A DNA stretch of 64,000 bases from Paraburkholderia nodosa DSM 21604 (GCF_000519185.1 NZ_JAFA01000009.1:62503-126502), one strand, 5' to 3'; counted from the first letter of the stretch, positions 7,592-16,507 are shown. Translations and numbers: made by a program. The notes: generated from the sequence alone by a model not told the origin.

Positions 7592-9319
7592 ATGAAGAGA
7601 CGCTCGGCTGCGGCAAGCCGGCTTGCGACCTGCGCAATGGCCATCGCGGCGGCGATGTCCTTGAACGCGGGCCCAGTGGATGCCGCCTCGGACTATCCGC
7701 CCGTGACCTACGACCGCCTGACCCGCGCGCAAAGCGACCCGGGCTGGCTCACGTACTACCGGAGCTACAACGGCCAGTCGCACTCGCCGCTCAAGCAGAT
7801 CGACGCGTCGAACGTCGGCGAGTTGAAACAGGCGTGGAGCTACCCGTTTCCCGCCGAACTGAAGCAGGGATTCGAGGCGACACCCATCGTCAACGGCGAC
7901 TATCTCTTCGTCAGCACGCCGAAAGATAACGTCTACGCCTTCGATGCAAAGACCGGCAGGCAGCTCTGGAAATACGAGCCGAAGCTCGGCGCGGAGTCGT
8001 TCAAGACCGCGTGCTGCGACGTGGTGAACCGCGGCGTGGCGCTGTACGGCAAGAACGTCTATATCGCCATGCTCAGCGGCGAAATCGCCGCGCTCGACGC
8101 GAAGACCGGCCAGGTAGTCTGGAAGAAGCAAATGTTCGAGCCGGGCCTCGGCTACGCGTTCTCGCTCGCGCCGCTCGCGCTCGACGGCTCGATCGTCGTG
8201 GGCACCTCGGGCGGCGAGTACGGCATTCGCGGCTACATCGCCGCGCTGAACCCCGACGACGGCGCGATCGTGTGGAAGCGCTACACCATTCCGGGCTCCG
8301 GCGAAAAAGGCGCGGAGACCTGGCCCGACGGCATGCAGGCGCACGGCGGCGGCGCCGCCTGGCTCACCGGCACCTACGACGCCGCGAGCCGCACGCTGTA
8401 CTGGGGCGTGGGCAACCCCGGTCCGTGGCTCGCCGCGCTGCGCCCCGGAGACAATCTGTACTCCGATTCACTTCTCGCGCTCGACCCGAAAGACGGCAAG
8501 CTCAAATGGCATTACCAGTATACGAGCAACGACACGTGGGACTATGACGGCGTCAACACGCCGGTCCTCGCGAACATCCAGTACAAAGGCAAGGACTACG
8601 ACGCCATCATCCACGCCGACCGCAACGGCTTCTTCCACGCTATCGACCGGCGAACGGGCAAGTTGATCTACGCGGAGCCATTCGTGAAGGCGACCTCGGT
8701 CACGGGCTACACGGACGACGGCAAGCCGGTTCAGGACCCGTTGAAATACCCGAAGGCCGGCACGACCATCGACACTTGCCCGAGCTTCCTGGGCGGCAAG
8801 AACTGGTGGTCGGTGTCCTACGATCCGGAGCGGCACATTGCCGTGGTGCCCTCGCTGCACGCGTGCATGAGCCTCTCGGGCAAGTCGGTGAGTTATATGG
8901 AAGGCCTGCCCTATCTCGGCGAAGGCTTCGAAATCAAGCCTGAACCGGGCAGCGAAGGCTATGGCGAGTTGCAGGCCATCGACGTGAACACCGGCAAGAA
9001 GCTCTGGGGCCACTGGAGCAAGATGCCCTGGAACGGCGGCGTGGCGACCACCGCCAGCGGTCTTGCGTTCAGCGGGTCGCTCGACGGGCATCTCTATGCG
9101 TTCGACGTCGCCACCGGCAAGGTGCTGTGGGAAAGCCCGCAGCTCGCGAGCGGCATCATCGCGCAGCCTTCTGTGTTCGAAGTCGACGGCAAGGAGTACG
9201 TCGCCGTGCTTGCGGGCTACGGCGGCGCAAATCCGATTTGGGGCGGCCCGATGGCCGATGTAGCGAAAGATGTCCCGCGCGGCGGCACGCTCTACGTGTT
9301 CGCATTGGACCGGGGCTGA
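7592..9319 (+). CDS. periplasmic PQQ-dependent alcohol dehydrogenase, lanthanide type (ExaF/PedH/XoxF-like)
   Basis: Quinoprotein of 575 residues oxidising a primary alcohol in the periplasm. A signal peptide covers about residues 1-31, followed by an eight-bladed propeller with repeated W-docking motifs (VYAFDAKTGRQLW and similar). Expected active-site features are visible: vicinal disulfide Cys141-Cys142, metal ligands Glu209 and Asn275, catalytic Asp317 and the extra Asp319 in WDYDG. That second Asp marks lanthanide-dependent XoxF/ExaF/PedH enzymes; calcium enzymes have Ala, Ser or Thr there. No C-terminal heme domain, so electrons must go to a separate carrier, and the next gene supplies one. 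Substrate not predictable; somewhat shorter than XoxF and closer to ethanol/aromatic-alcohol types by inference. Confidence 0.93.
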   Translation: MKRRSAAASRLATCAMAIAAAMSLNAGPVDAASDYPPVTYDRLTRAQSDPGWLTYYRSYNGQSHSPLKQIDASNVGELKQAWSYPFPAELKQGFEATPIVNGDYLFVSTPKDNVYAFDAKTGRQLWKYEPKLGAESFKTACCDVVNRGVALYGKNVYIAMLSGEIAALDAKTGQVVWKKQMFEPGLGYAFSLAPLALDGSIVVGTSGGEYGIRGYIAALNPDDGAIVWKRYTIPGSGEKGAETWPDGMQAHGGGAAWLTGTYDAASRTLYWGVGNPGPWLAALRPGDNLYSDSLLALDPKDGKLKWHYQYTSNDTWDYDGVNTPVLANIQYKGKDYDAIIHADRNGFFHAIDRRTGKLIYAEPFVKATSVTGYTDDGKPVQDPLKYPKAGTTIDTCPSFLGGKNWWSVSYDPERHIAVVPSLHACMSLSGKSVSYMEGLPYLGEGFEIKPEPGSEGYGELQAIDVNTGKKLWGHWSKMPWNGGVATTASGLAFSGSLDGHLYAFDVATGKVLWESPQLASGIIAQPSVFEVDGKEYVAVLAGYGGANPIWGGPMADVAKDVPRGGTLYVFALDRG

Positions 9320-9347
9320 ACCAGGGCTGAACGACGCTCTCGCCTTC

Positions 9348-9389
9348 GGCCGCACGCACGTGCGCTAGCCACCGCACTTGCGTGCGGCC
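9348..9389 (+). repeat. long intercistronic hairpin
   Basis: Inverted repeat 9348-9364 / 9373-9389 gives a 17-bp stem with one mismatch and an 8-base loop (outer arm GGCCGCACGCA). There is no T-tract after it, so it looks like an mRNA-stabilising or attenuating element between the dehydrogenase and the next gene, not a full terminator. Confidence 0.6.
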
Positions 9390-9413
9390 CCGACTTCACT
9401 GGAATACACGATC

Positions 9414-10634
9414 ATGAACATCCGGATCACCTGGCTCGCCGTGGCTGCCGCGCTCGCGGCAGGCGGCGCGCACACCAGCGCCCATGCGGCGGCGAACGCG
9501 GTGCGTGTTTGCACGCTGCCGGGCAGCCCCACGGCCGCGCTCGACCAGGCCGTCGCGCGCGCCGTACTGAAAACTGCTGGCGTGGCCGCAACGTTCGTCA
9601 CGCGCGGCATCGACGACGATGGCGGCGACGACGGCATCTCGGCTCACGAACTCGCCAGCGCGCTGGGCCGCGACTGCGACCTCGTTGCGGGCTTCCCGCG
9701 CTCGAGCGTCGCCGACGCATCGGGCTCGCAGATGATTTTCTCGCAAGGCTACCTGCGCTCGGGCTATGTCAGCGTCACGCTACGCCACCCGCGCGCCGCA
9801 GCACCCGCTGCCGACGGCAAGGAAACGGTCGCGGCGACCTGGTCCAGCCCGTCGCAACTCATCGCCGTGCAGCAGAAGAACGCGCGCTTCGACCTCGAGA
9901 ACACCTCCGAACTGACCGTCGACGCGGTCGCGAAAGGCCGCGCGCAGCGCGCGATCGTCTGGTATCCGGCCGTCGTGGCTTACCAGCGCGCGCATCCGCA
10001 GCATCAATTCGCGGTCGCGGCGACGACTTCGCCGTATGCCGACTGGCATCTCGTGTTCGCTTCGGGGCCTGGCATGCGCGCGCTGCAAACGCGCATTGAC
10101 GCGGCCCTTGCGCGCATGAATGATGACGGCCGTCTCGCCGCACTCACGCGCGGCTGGACGCTGCCGGAAAGCGCAGCCAGCGAGGCGCGCTCGAATGCGG
10201 CCTCGCCCGGAAGCACGAAGGCTTCATATCGGCGCGCCGCCATGTACAGCCAAGGCGCCTTCATCAAGGTCTCCGCAACGACTGGCGGCAATGCGCCCGC
10301 ATTCGATCATGAACAGGTCGAGCACGGCCAGCATCTTTATTCGGATTCCTGTGCAAAGTGCCACGGCGCGCAACTCGAAGGCATCACCGCGCCCGCGCTG
10401 AGCGGCCCGGCCTTCGCCCCGGCGGCGAATTCGCATCTGACCATCGGCGGCATCTACCAGTACATGTCGACCAACATGCCGGCCGACCGCCCGGGCAAGA
10501 TGTCCGATCAGGAGTACGCCGATTTGATGGCTTTCCTGCTCTACACGAACGGCTATGACGCGGGCAACGCGAAGCTCACTTCCGAAGCCGCGCAATCGTC
10601 GACCACGCCGCTCAACGCCGGGCCGCGCCACTAA
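9414..10634 (+). CDS. XoxJ-like periplasmic binding domain fused to cytochrome c
   Basis: Protein of 406 residues with two domains. Signal peptide about 1-25. Residues about 30-255 resemble a family-3 solute-binding / MxaJ-XoxJ protein (VRVCTLPGSP start, QGYLRSGYVSVTLR, C-terminal helix DGRLAALTRGW). Residues about 295-395 are a class I cytochrome c with CAKCH (Cys313, Cys316, His317) and a likely Met ligand in the NMPADRPGKM segment. In methylotrophs XoxJ and the electron-accepting XoxG cytochrome are separate proteins next to xoxF. Here both roles are in one chain directly after the dehydrogenase. Start chosen at the ATG before NIRITW; the earlier in-frame ATG lacks a signal-peptide context. 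Probably accepts electrons from the dehydrogenase. Confidence 0.85.
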   Translation: MNIRITWLAVAAALAAGGAHTSAHAAANAVRVCTLPGSPTAALDQAVARAVLKTAGVAATFVTRGIDDDGGDDGISAHELASALGRDCDLVAGFPRSSVADASGSQMIFSQGYLRSGYVSVTLRHPRAAAPAADGKETVAATWSSPSQLIAVQQKNARFDLENTSELTVDAVAKGRAQRAIVWYPAVVAYQRAHPQHQFAVAATTSPYADWHLVFASGPGMRALQTRIDAALARMNDDGRLAALTRGWTLPESAASEARSNAASPGSTKASYRRAAMYSQGAFIKVSATTGGNAPAFDHEQVEHGQHLYSDSCAKCHGAQLEGITAPALSGPAFAPAANSHLTIGGIYQYMSTNMPADRPGKMSDQEYADLMAFLLYTNGYDAGNAKLTSEAAQSSTTPLNAGPRH

Positions 10635-10653
10635 CACAACCCAGGAAACCAGC

Positions 10654-10968
10654 ATGATCTCCCGCAATCGCAGAACCTTCATCCTTCACACCGCCGGCCT
10701 TTGCGCCGCGCTCGCCACGGCCGGGCGCGCACTCGCCGGACCCGCCCTCGTCGACGAGAACGACACTACCGCAAAGTCGCTGGGCTATCGCGCCAAAGCC
10801 AGCAGCGTCGACGCAGGCAAGTTTCCGAAGTACGCCGCGGGTCAGCGCTGCGCGAGTTGCCGCTTCTACGCCGGCGCGGCGGGCGAAGCCGCTGGCGCGT
10901 GCCCGATGTTCCCCAGCAAGGCCGTTGCTGCCGATGGCTGGTGCAACGTCTACGCCCAGCGGGCCTGA
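10654..10968 (+). CDS. high-potential iron-sulfur protein (HiPIP), Tat-exported
   Basis: Small protein of 104 residues. A twin-arginine-type signal (SRNRRTFILHTAG, residues about 3-15) is followed by a hydrophobic stretch and ALAG, giving a mature part of about 70 residues. Four cysteines occur in the HiPIP arrangement (CASC, then ACPMF, then WCNVY) that holds one [4Fe-4S] cluster. HiPIPs are soluble periplasmic one-electron carriers. As third gene of the operon (19 bases after the cytochrome fusion) it probably takes electrons onward to a terminal oxidase. The 20 bases after the stop contain an inverted repeat (TGAGCG...CGCTCA) without a T-run. Confidence 0.9.
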   Translation: MISRNRRTFILHTAGLCAALATAGRALAGPALVDENDTTAKSLGYRAKASSVDAGKFPKYAAGQRCASCRFYAGAAGEAAGACPMFPSKAVAADGWCNVYAQRA

Positions 10969-10988
10969 GCGCGCGCCACCGCGCACGC

Positions 10989-11728
10989 TCACAGCGCCAT
11001 GCCGCCGTCGATGGTGAGGCTCGACCCCGTCATATAGCCGGACTCCTTGCGCGCGAGCCACGCAACGAGCCCGGCAATCTCGTCCGGGTCCGCCGCGCGC
11101 CTGAGCGGAATGAGCGGCTTGATCGCGTCGATGTGTTCGGCGGTCATGTCGGTGATCGTCGGACCCGGCTGGATATTGTTCACCGTGATGCCGCGGCTCG
11201 CGAGATCCACGGCCGCGCCCTTCACCATGACGACAACGGCGGCGTTCGTCATCGAGTACACGCTCGAGCCCGGGTGGCCGCTGCGCACCGCCGTGTTGCT
11301 GCCGATCGTGATGATGCGGCCACCTTCGTTCAGTTGCGCGGCGGCAGCCTGAATAGCGAGAAAGACGCCGCGCACGTTGATGCTGAGCATGCGATCGAGA
11401 TCTTCGACGCTCACAGTCGCAATGTCTCCGAGCATGAGGATGCCTGCGTTGACGACGGCTATGTTCAGTTTTCCGAATCTTTACACGGTCTGCACGACGG
11501 CGCTCTGGAGGCGGCCGGATCGGCGCTATCGGCCCGAATGGCGATACCCGCACGACCTTCGGCTTCGATTGCCGCAACGGTTTCGGCCGCACGCTCCGGC
11601 GCCGAAACATAGGTCAGCGCGACATCGGCGCCTTCTTGCGCCAGGCGTCGCGCTGCCGCGGCGCCAATGCCCCGCGAACGGCTGAATACGAGCGCAGTTT
11701 TTCCCTTGAGTGCGACAGATGCTTCCAT
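10989..11728 (-). pseudogene. short-chain dehydrogenase/reductase, disrupted by frameshift and stop
   Basis: SDR of about 245 residues split in two frames. The first part (from the ATG at 11728, after an AGGAG site) has the Rossmann motif with Gly-x-x-x-Gly-x-Gly altered at one place (FSRSRGIGAA). It runs out of frame near 11505 and stops at 11465. The second part (VVNAGILMLGD, then the YSMTNAAVV active-site region and the C-terminal DGGMAL) is in another frame. In that second frame a TAA also lies at 11481-11483, just before RFGKLNIAVV, so a single indel does not repair the gene. In the active-site segment the usual YxxxK is YSMTN, so the catalytic Lys is missing as well. Confidence 0.8.
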
Positions 11729-11828
11729 CTGCCTCTCCTTTATTGACAGGATCGGCCGTGGACACCGGGTGGCAAATCGTCCAGAATCGCCCAATTCACG
11801 ACTTTCGCGGCCGGCCTCCGTTCGCACC

Positions 11829-12563
11829 ATGAAAATCGCGGCGCTTTCCGACATTCACGGCAATTTGCCCGCTCTCGAAGCGGTGCTCGACGATATCGAG
11901 CGGCAAGGGGCGGACGTGATCGTCAATCTCGGCGACATCCTTTCTGGCCCGCTTTATCCGTCGCAAACAGCGGACCGGCTGATGCAGCTTGGATTGCCCA
12001 CGATACGCGGCAACCACGAAAGACAGCTGCTTGGCGCGGATGGCACTCGCATGGGGCCATCGGACCGCTTTGCACGCGGCGTGCTGAGTGAAGAACAGCT
12101 GGCGTGGGTCGGCGCATTGCCTGCCACGCTATGGCTCGAAAGCGACGTGCTGCTCGTGCACGGCACGCCGCAGGACGACCTCTCCTATTTCCTCGAAACC
12201 GTCACGGCGAGTGGCTGCCGAACGGCCACGCATGGCGAGGTCAGACGCCGCGCGGCCGAGGTCGAGGCGGCGTTGATTCTGTGCGGCCATACGCATCTCG
12301 CGCGCTCGATGCAGCTCGCCGATGGCCGCTTCATCGTGAACCCAGGCGGTGTCGGCCTGCCCGCGTACGAGGACACGCATCCCTTCGCGCATCGTATGGA
12401 AACGGGGACGCCGCACGCGCGCTACGCGAGCGTCACCCGTACCCCGCGCGGCTGGGAGGTGGAGTTTCGCGCCGTCGAGTACGACTGGCACGCGGTGGCC
12501 GAACGTGCCGCCGCCAATGGCCGCCCCGACTGGGCAGCGGCACTTCGCACCGGGTATTGCTGA
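11829..12563 (+). CDS. metallophosphoesterase, YfcE/MJ0936-like
   Basis: Protein of 244 residues of the calcineurin-like phosphoesterase superfamily. The metal-binding blocks are all present: SDIHGN (residues about 6-11), NLGDILSG, RGNHER, and C-terminal CGHTHLAR. The start ATG directly precedes KIAAL, as is typical of this family. It probably acts on phosphodiesters in the cytoplasm; substrate unknown. It is transcribed divergently from the broken SDR gene. Confidence 0.88.
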   Translation: MKIAALSDIHGNLPALEAVLDDIERQGADVIVNLGDILSGPLYPSQTADRLMQLGLPTIRGNHERQLLGADGTRMGPSDRFARGVLSEEQLAWVGALPATLWLESDVLLVHGTPQDDLSYFLETVTASGCRTATHGEVRRRAAEVEAALILCGHTHLARSMQLADGRFIVNPGGVGLPAYEDTHPFAHRMETGTPHARYASVTRTPRGWEVEFRAVEYDWHAVAERAAANGRPDWAAALRTGYC

Positions 12564-12600
12564 TCGTTTTTGCCGATGCTGGGCGCCGCGCATCGGCGGA

Positions 12601-13590
12601 CTACACCGTCACCACGATCTTGCCGAACTGCCCATTGGTTTCGAGGTAGCGGTGCGCATCCACAATCTGCTCGAAGGTGAACGTGCGGTCGATCACGGGC
12701 TTGAGCGCGCCGCTTTCGAGTCCCTTTAGCACATATTCCACGGCGGCCTTGCGGCGCTCTGCGTCGCCGCTGGTGAGCCAGATGTTGTGGGCCTTCACGC
12801 TCACGACCTTCGCGATCATCTCCAGCACGGGCAGCGTCGTGGCACGTTCATCGAGCGCGCCGTAGAGATACGCGATCCCCTGGAAAGACAGCGCCGAGAT
12901 CAGCTTCGCGAAGTTCGGGCCGCCGACCGGATCGAAAACGACGCGCGCCCCCTTTCCGCCGGTGATGCGCATGATCTCGTCCAGCAGATCCGTCTCATCG
13001 GTCACGACCACGTGCGCCGCGCCCGCGTCGAGCAACGGCTGTTTCTTGGCGGCGTGACGCGTGACCGCGATTGAAGTCGCTCCGGCGTAGTTCGCGATCT
13101 GGATCGCCGCGAGTCCGACACTGCTCGACGCGGCCGGCACGACGACATAGTCGCCGGCGCCCACCTTCGCATCTTCGATCAGCGCGCCGTATGCGGTGAC
13201 GAACATCATCCACACCGACGCGGCCTCAGCGAACGAAAGCGATTCAGGATGCCTGACGACCGCATAGTCCGGCACGACGATGCTTTCTCCGTACGTGAAG
13301 TACTGATTCATCGAGAACGACGGGATCACGTTGACCTTGTCTCCCGGTGCGATGCCGACTACTCCCTCGCCCACGGCGTCGACCATGCCGGCCGCTTCGT
13401 ACCCGAGGCCTGCCGGAAAGCGCACGGGCTCGATGTACTGGTCGGCGCGCCACATCGATTCCGCGCGATTCAGACCAATCGCTTTCACCGTGATGCGAAC
13501 TTCGCCGGGGCCGGGGGCGCGTACCGGTTCATCCACGAATTGCAGCACTTCCGGGCCACCTGCCTGTGCAAACCTGACTGTCCGTGACAT
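12601..13590 (-). CDS. zinc-independent MDR-family NADPH:quinone oxidoreductase / alcohol dehydrogenase-like protein
   Basis: Medium-chain dehydrogenase/reductase of 329 residues. The N-terminal GroES-like domain has GLNRAESMWR and GYEAAGMVDAVG; the Rossmann part has AASSSVGLAAIQIA (nucleotide-binding loop) and FDPVGG. The catalytic-zinc cysteine ligand is absent, which points to the quinone-oxidoreductase group. Start chosen at the ATG preceded by AGGAG with SRTVRF as N terminus. No evident partner genes. Confidence 0.87.
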   Translation of the reverse strand: MSRTVRFAQAGGPEVLQFVDEPVRAPGPGEVRITVKAIGLNRAESMWRADQYIEPVRFPAGLGYEAAGMVDAVGEGVVGIAPGDKVNVIPSFSMNQYFTYGESIVVPDYAVVRHPESLSFAEAASVWMMFVTAYGALIEDAKVGAGDYVVVPAASSSVGLAAIQIANYAGATSIAVTRHAAKKQPLLDAGAAHVVVTDETDLLDEIMRITGGKGARVVFDPVGGPNFAKLISALSFQGIAYLYGALDERATTLPVLEMIAKVVSVKAHNIWLTSGDAERRKAAVEYVLKGLESGALKPVIDRTFTFEQIVDAHRYLETNGQFGKIVVTV

Positions 13591-13840
13591 GACTGACTCC
13601 TGTTTCGATTGACGAGGACGTAATGAGCGCATCACAGGGTCGCTGCGGCCCGTGAGTTCGACTGATGAACCGGGAAGTCCGAATAGTGCTGTTCGTCGCC
13701 GCCCCAGAATGCTGCGCGTACATAGGGCGTAAGCGGCAGCTTGTGCTTCAGCACGATACGGCAAATCCGGGTTTGACGAGAAATGCCTGCCAAAAGCAAC
13801 GAGATCCGCGTCGGTCGCCGGGCTGGATCGTGCGCAGGCG

Positions 13841-14125
13841 GGTCATAAGCACGCCGTGGAAGGCCTGACGAAATCCGCCGCGCTCGAAGCGGCGCCGTTC
13901 GGTGTGCGCGTGAATGCCGTGGCGCCCGGCCCCGTGCAGACCGCCATGCTCGACCGCTTCATGCCCGACCCGGATCGCAAGGCGACCGCGCTCGCGAACG
14001 TGCCGCTCAGGCGCGCCGGCAGCCCCGAGGAAATTGCCGACGCGATCCGCTACGTCGGCTCCGGCGCGGCCAGCTTCATGACGGGCGAAGTGCTGCGCGT
14101 GAACGGCGGGCGCACGGCAGCGTAA
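13841..14125 (+). pseudogene. C-terminal remnant of an SDR gene
   Basis: The readable part encodes KHAVEGLTKSAALEA, VNAVAPGPVQTAML, PLRRAGSPEEIADAI and MTGEVLRVNGG, the last third of a classical SDR including the Lys of the YxxxK motif. No glycine-rich Rossmann start, NNAG motif or active-site Ser/Tyr is found upstream in any frame back to 13591, so only the 3' end survives. No ribosome site precedes the GTG at 13856. Confidence 0.75.
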
Positions 14126-14264
14126 TGCTCGTTGCGCCACCGCGCTCGGCCGCAGGCCCCTCGCATACACTAATGCGGCCCGCCGATTTCCCGCCGCTGA
14201 AGAAGCGGTATTCGACGACGTCCGCAAGCCCGCCATCAACATGAACGGCCCCCAAGGTGACCCC

Positions 14265-14759
14265 ATGTCCACGCCTCGTTTCGATGAACTCCCGCCCGCG
14301 CTCCAAGCGGTGCAAACACGTCCGCTCTTCGTGATGCGGCTCGACGTCAAGCCGATCGAGATCGTCGGCCAGACCGGAGCCGCGCTGCGCCGTGTCGGCA
14401 TCGTGCCGTCCGGCACATTCGCGGGCGAACGCCTCGCGGGCGTCGTGCTCGATGGCGGCAGCGACTGGCAGAGCGTGCGCGGCGACGGCAGCACGACACT
14501 CGACGTGCGGCTGCTCCTGCGCACCGACGACGGCACGAACCTGCTGATGTCGTATCGCGGCGTGCGCCACGGCGACCCGGAAGTCTTGAAGCGGCTGGAC
14601 CGTGGCGAAGCCGTCGACCCCGCCAGCTACTACTTTCGTACCAATCCCGTCTTCGAAGCGCCAGCGGGCAAGTATGAGTGGCTCAACCGCGTCATGGCCG
14701 TCGGCACAGGCCATCGCTTTCCGGGCGGCCCGGTCTACAGCATTTTCGAAGTGCTCTGA
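14265..14759 (+). CDS. DUF3237 family protein
   Basis: Protein of 164 residues. The segments PLFVMRLDVKPI near the start, GGSDWQSVRGDG in the middle and the C-terminal YEWLNRVMAVGTG are typical of the DUF3237 (beta-barrel) family found in many Burkholderia. Function unknown. Start set at the ATG after AAGGTGA; another ATG eight codons earlier is possible. No signal peptide or membrane segment. Confidence 0.8.
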   Translation: MSTPRFDELPPALQAVQTRPLFVMRLDVKPIEIVGQTGAALRRVGIVPSGTFAGERLAGVVLDGGSDWQSVRGDGSTTLDVRLLLRTDDGTNLLMSYRGVRHGDPEVLKRLDRGEAVDPASYYFRTNPVFEAPAGKYEWLNRVMAVGTGHRFPGGPVYSIFEVL

Positions 14760-14785
14760 GCCACGCGTTTCGCCGCAACCGCGCC

Positions 14786-16507
14786 TCACCCCGCGCCGAT
14801 ATGCGGCTGCAGCGCCTTGAGCCAGCACGCCACCACCACCGCCCCGCCATCGGGCGTCCCGATCGCGCGCGCGCCGAGATAGCTTGCCCGGCCCGCGCGC
14901 GGCGTCATTTGCGCCGTGCTTTTCGCACCGGACTCCGCGGCGCTCACCGCCTGCGCCCACGCCTCGCCCACGGGGCGCGCCGACTTCAAGGCGCTTTCCA
15001 GTGCCTCGACGGCGGGCACGAGCGCATCGAGCATCGTGCGGTCGCCGGGTTTCGCGCCGCCGAGTTCACTGATCGCCTCGGCCGCGCCGCGCATGGCGGC
15101 CGCCCAATCCCGCGCATCGGGCTGCGCCTTCTCGCCAAGCGTGCGCGAGGCGCGCACCAGCGCCGTTGCGTAGAACGGCCCGGAACTGCCCGCTATCGCG
15201 CGGCGCAATGCCGTGCCGAGCGCGGCGAGCGCGCTGCCCGGCGAGCCGAGCGCGCCTTGCGGCACGGCGAGCATGGCCTGCGCGGCGCGCTCCATGCTTG
15301 CGCCCAGATCGCCGTCTCCGGCTCGGGAATCGAGGTCCGTGAACAGCGCCTCGTTCTCGATCAATGCGTGCGCAACGGCATCGAGCGCCGGCTTCAGACG
15401 CTGCGCCCATGCGACGCTCGCCGCGTCCGCAGGCGTCGCGCCCGCCTCGGCGCGCGCATCGGCCGCTGAAAACGCCGGCTCGATGCGGATCTGCCGGTTC
15501 ACCTTGCCGACCCCGGGCCACGCGCGCGCTTCGGTGGCGGCGTCGAGCAGCGTCAGCTTCGCGTCGTCGAGCCGGAGCACGGAGATCGAACAGCCCGGCA
15601 TGTTCAGCGCCGAAAGAAACGTGCCGGTCCACGCCCGCTCGACCGTCACATGACGGCGATTCAGGCTCTCGAATGCATCGCGCATGATGATCGCCAGTTC
15701 CATCGCGGGCGTGGCGCCCAGCCCGTTCACGAGCAGCGCGACGCGCTCGCCGCCTTTCAGCGCCAGGTCTTCGACGATGTTGGCGAGCAGCGTTTCCGTC
15801 AATTCGCCCGCCGCCATCGGCACCGTGCGCTCCACGCCTTTCTCGCCGTGAATGCCCATGCCAAGTTCGATCTCGTCGTCGGCGAGGCGAAAGCCGGCTT
15901 GCTCCGCGCCGGGCAACGTGCAGCCGTCGAGCGCCACGCCCATCGTGCCGAGATTCCCGGCCACGCCGCGCGCGATCGCGGCCACGAGGCCCAGCGCGTC
16001 GCCGCGCGCCGCCGCCGCGCCCGCGATCTTGTGCACCAGCACCGTTCCTGCAATGCCGCGCCGCTGATTGCGCTCCGTATGCCCGCGCAGCGACACGTCG
16101 TCGGCCACGATGACGATTTCGACCGGAATGCCCTCGGCTCGCGCCAGTTCGGCCGCGAGACCGAAATTGAGCCGGTCCCCCGTGTAGTTCTTCACGATGA
16201 GCAGCGCGCCGTTCGGACCCGCGCTCGCGCGAATCGCGGCCAGCACGGCGTCGGTGGAGGGCGACGTGAACACCTCGCCGCACACGGCGGCCGTGAGCAT
16301 GCCTTGTCCGACATAACCGCCATGCGCGGGCTCGTGGCCGCTGCCGCCACCCGAAATCACGGCGACGGGGCGCTCTGGCTGGCTGGGCAGCGGGTTGCGC
16401 ACGAGCACGTTTTCGTCGCCGAGCACGGCGACATGCGGCGCAGTGCGCGCAATGCCCTCGAGCATTTCGCGCACCACGAACGACGGGTCGTTGACGAGTT
16501 TCTTCAT
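14786..16507 (-). CDS. ATP-dependent dihydroxyacetone kinase, fused DhaK-DhaL
   Basis: Phosphorylates dihydroxyacetone (possibly glyceraldehyde) in the cytoplasm with ATP. Residues about 1-330 are the DhaK domain, with GGGSGHEPAHGGYVG substrate loop and the covalent-substrate histidine in GMGIHGEKG (His220). Residues about 365-570 are the DhaL nucleotide domain, with the Mg-binding LDSRAGDGDLGASM motif and GARAIG near the end. At 573 residues it has the length of fused kinases such as that of Citrobacter, which do not need the phosphotransferase system. The ATG before KKLVND has AGGGA upstream. Confidence 0.93.
   Translation of the reverse strand: MKKLVNDPSFVVREMLEGIARTAPHVAVLGDENVLVRNPLPSQPERPVAVISGGGSGHEPAHGGYVGQGMLTAAVCGEVFTSPSTDAVLAAIRASAGPNGALLIVKNYTGDRLNFGLAAELARAEGIPVEIVIVADDVSLRGHTERNQRRGIAGTVLVHKIAGAAAARGDALGLVAAIARGVAGNLGTMGVALDGCTLPGAEQAGFRLADDEIELGMGIHGEKGVERTVPMAAGELTETLLANIVEDLALKGGERVALLVNGLGATPAMELAIIMRDAFESLNRRHVTVERAWTGTFLSALNMPGCSISVLRLDDAKLTLLDAATEARAWPGVGKVNRQIRIEPAFSAADARAEAGATPADAASVAWAQRLKPALDAVAHALIENEALFTDLDSRAGDGDLGASMERAAQAMLAVPQGALGSPGSALAALGTALRRAIAGSSGPFYATALVRASRTLGEKAQPDARDWAAAMRGAAEAISELGGAKPGDRTMLDALVPAVEALESALKSARPVGEAWAQAVSAAESGAKSTAQMTPRAGRASYLGARAIGTPDGGAVVVACWLKALQPHIGAG

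Noticed and set aside
12104..12649. Alternative plus-strand frame overlapping the metallophosphoesterase
   Set aside because: It lies inside the conserved phosphoesterase gene in another frame and shows only Arg-rich sequence.
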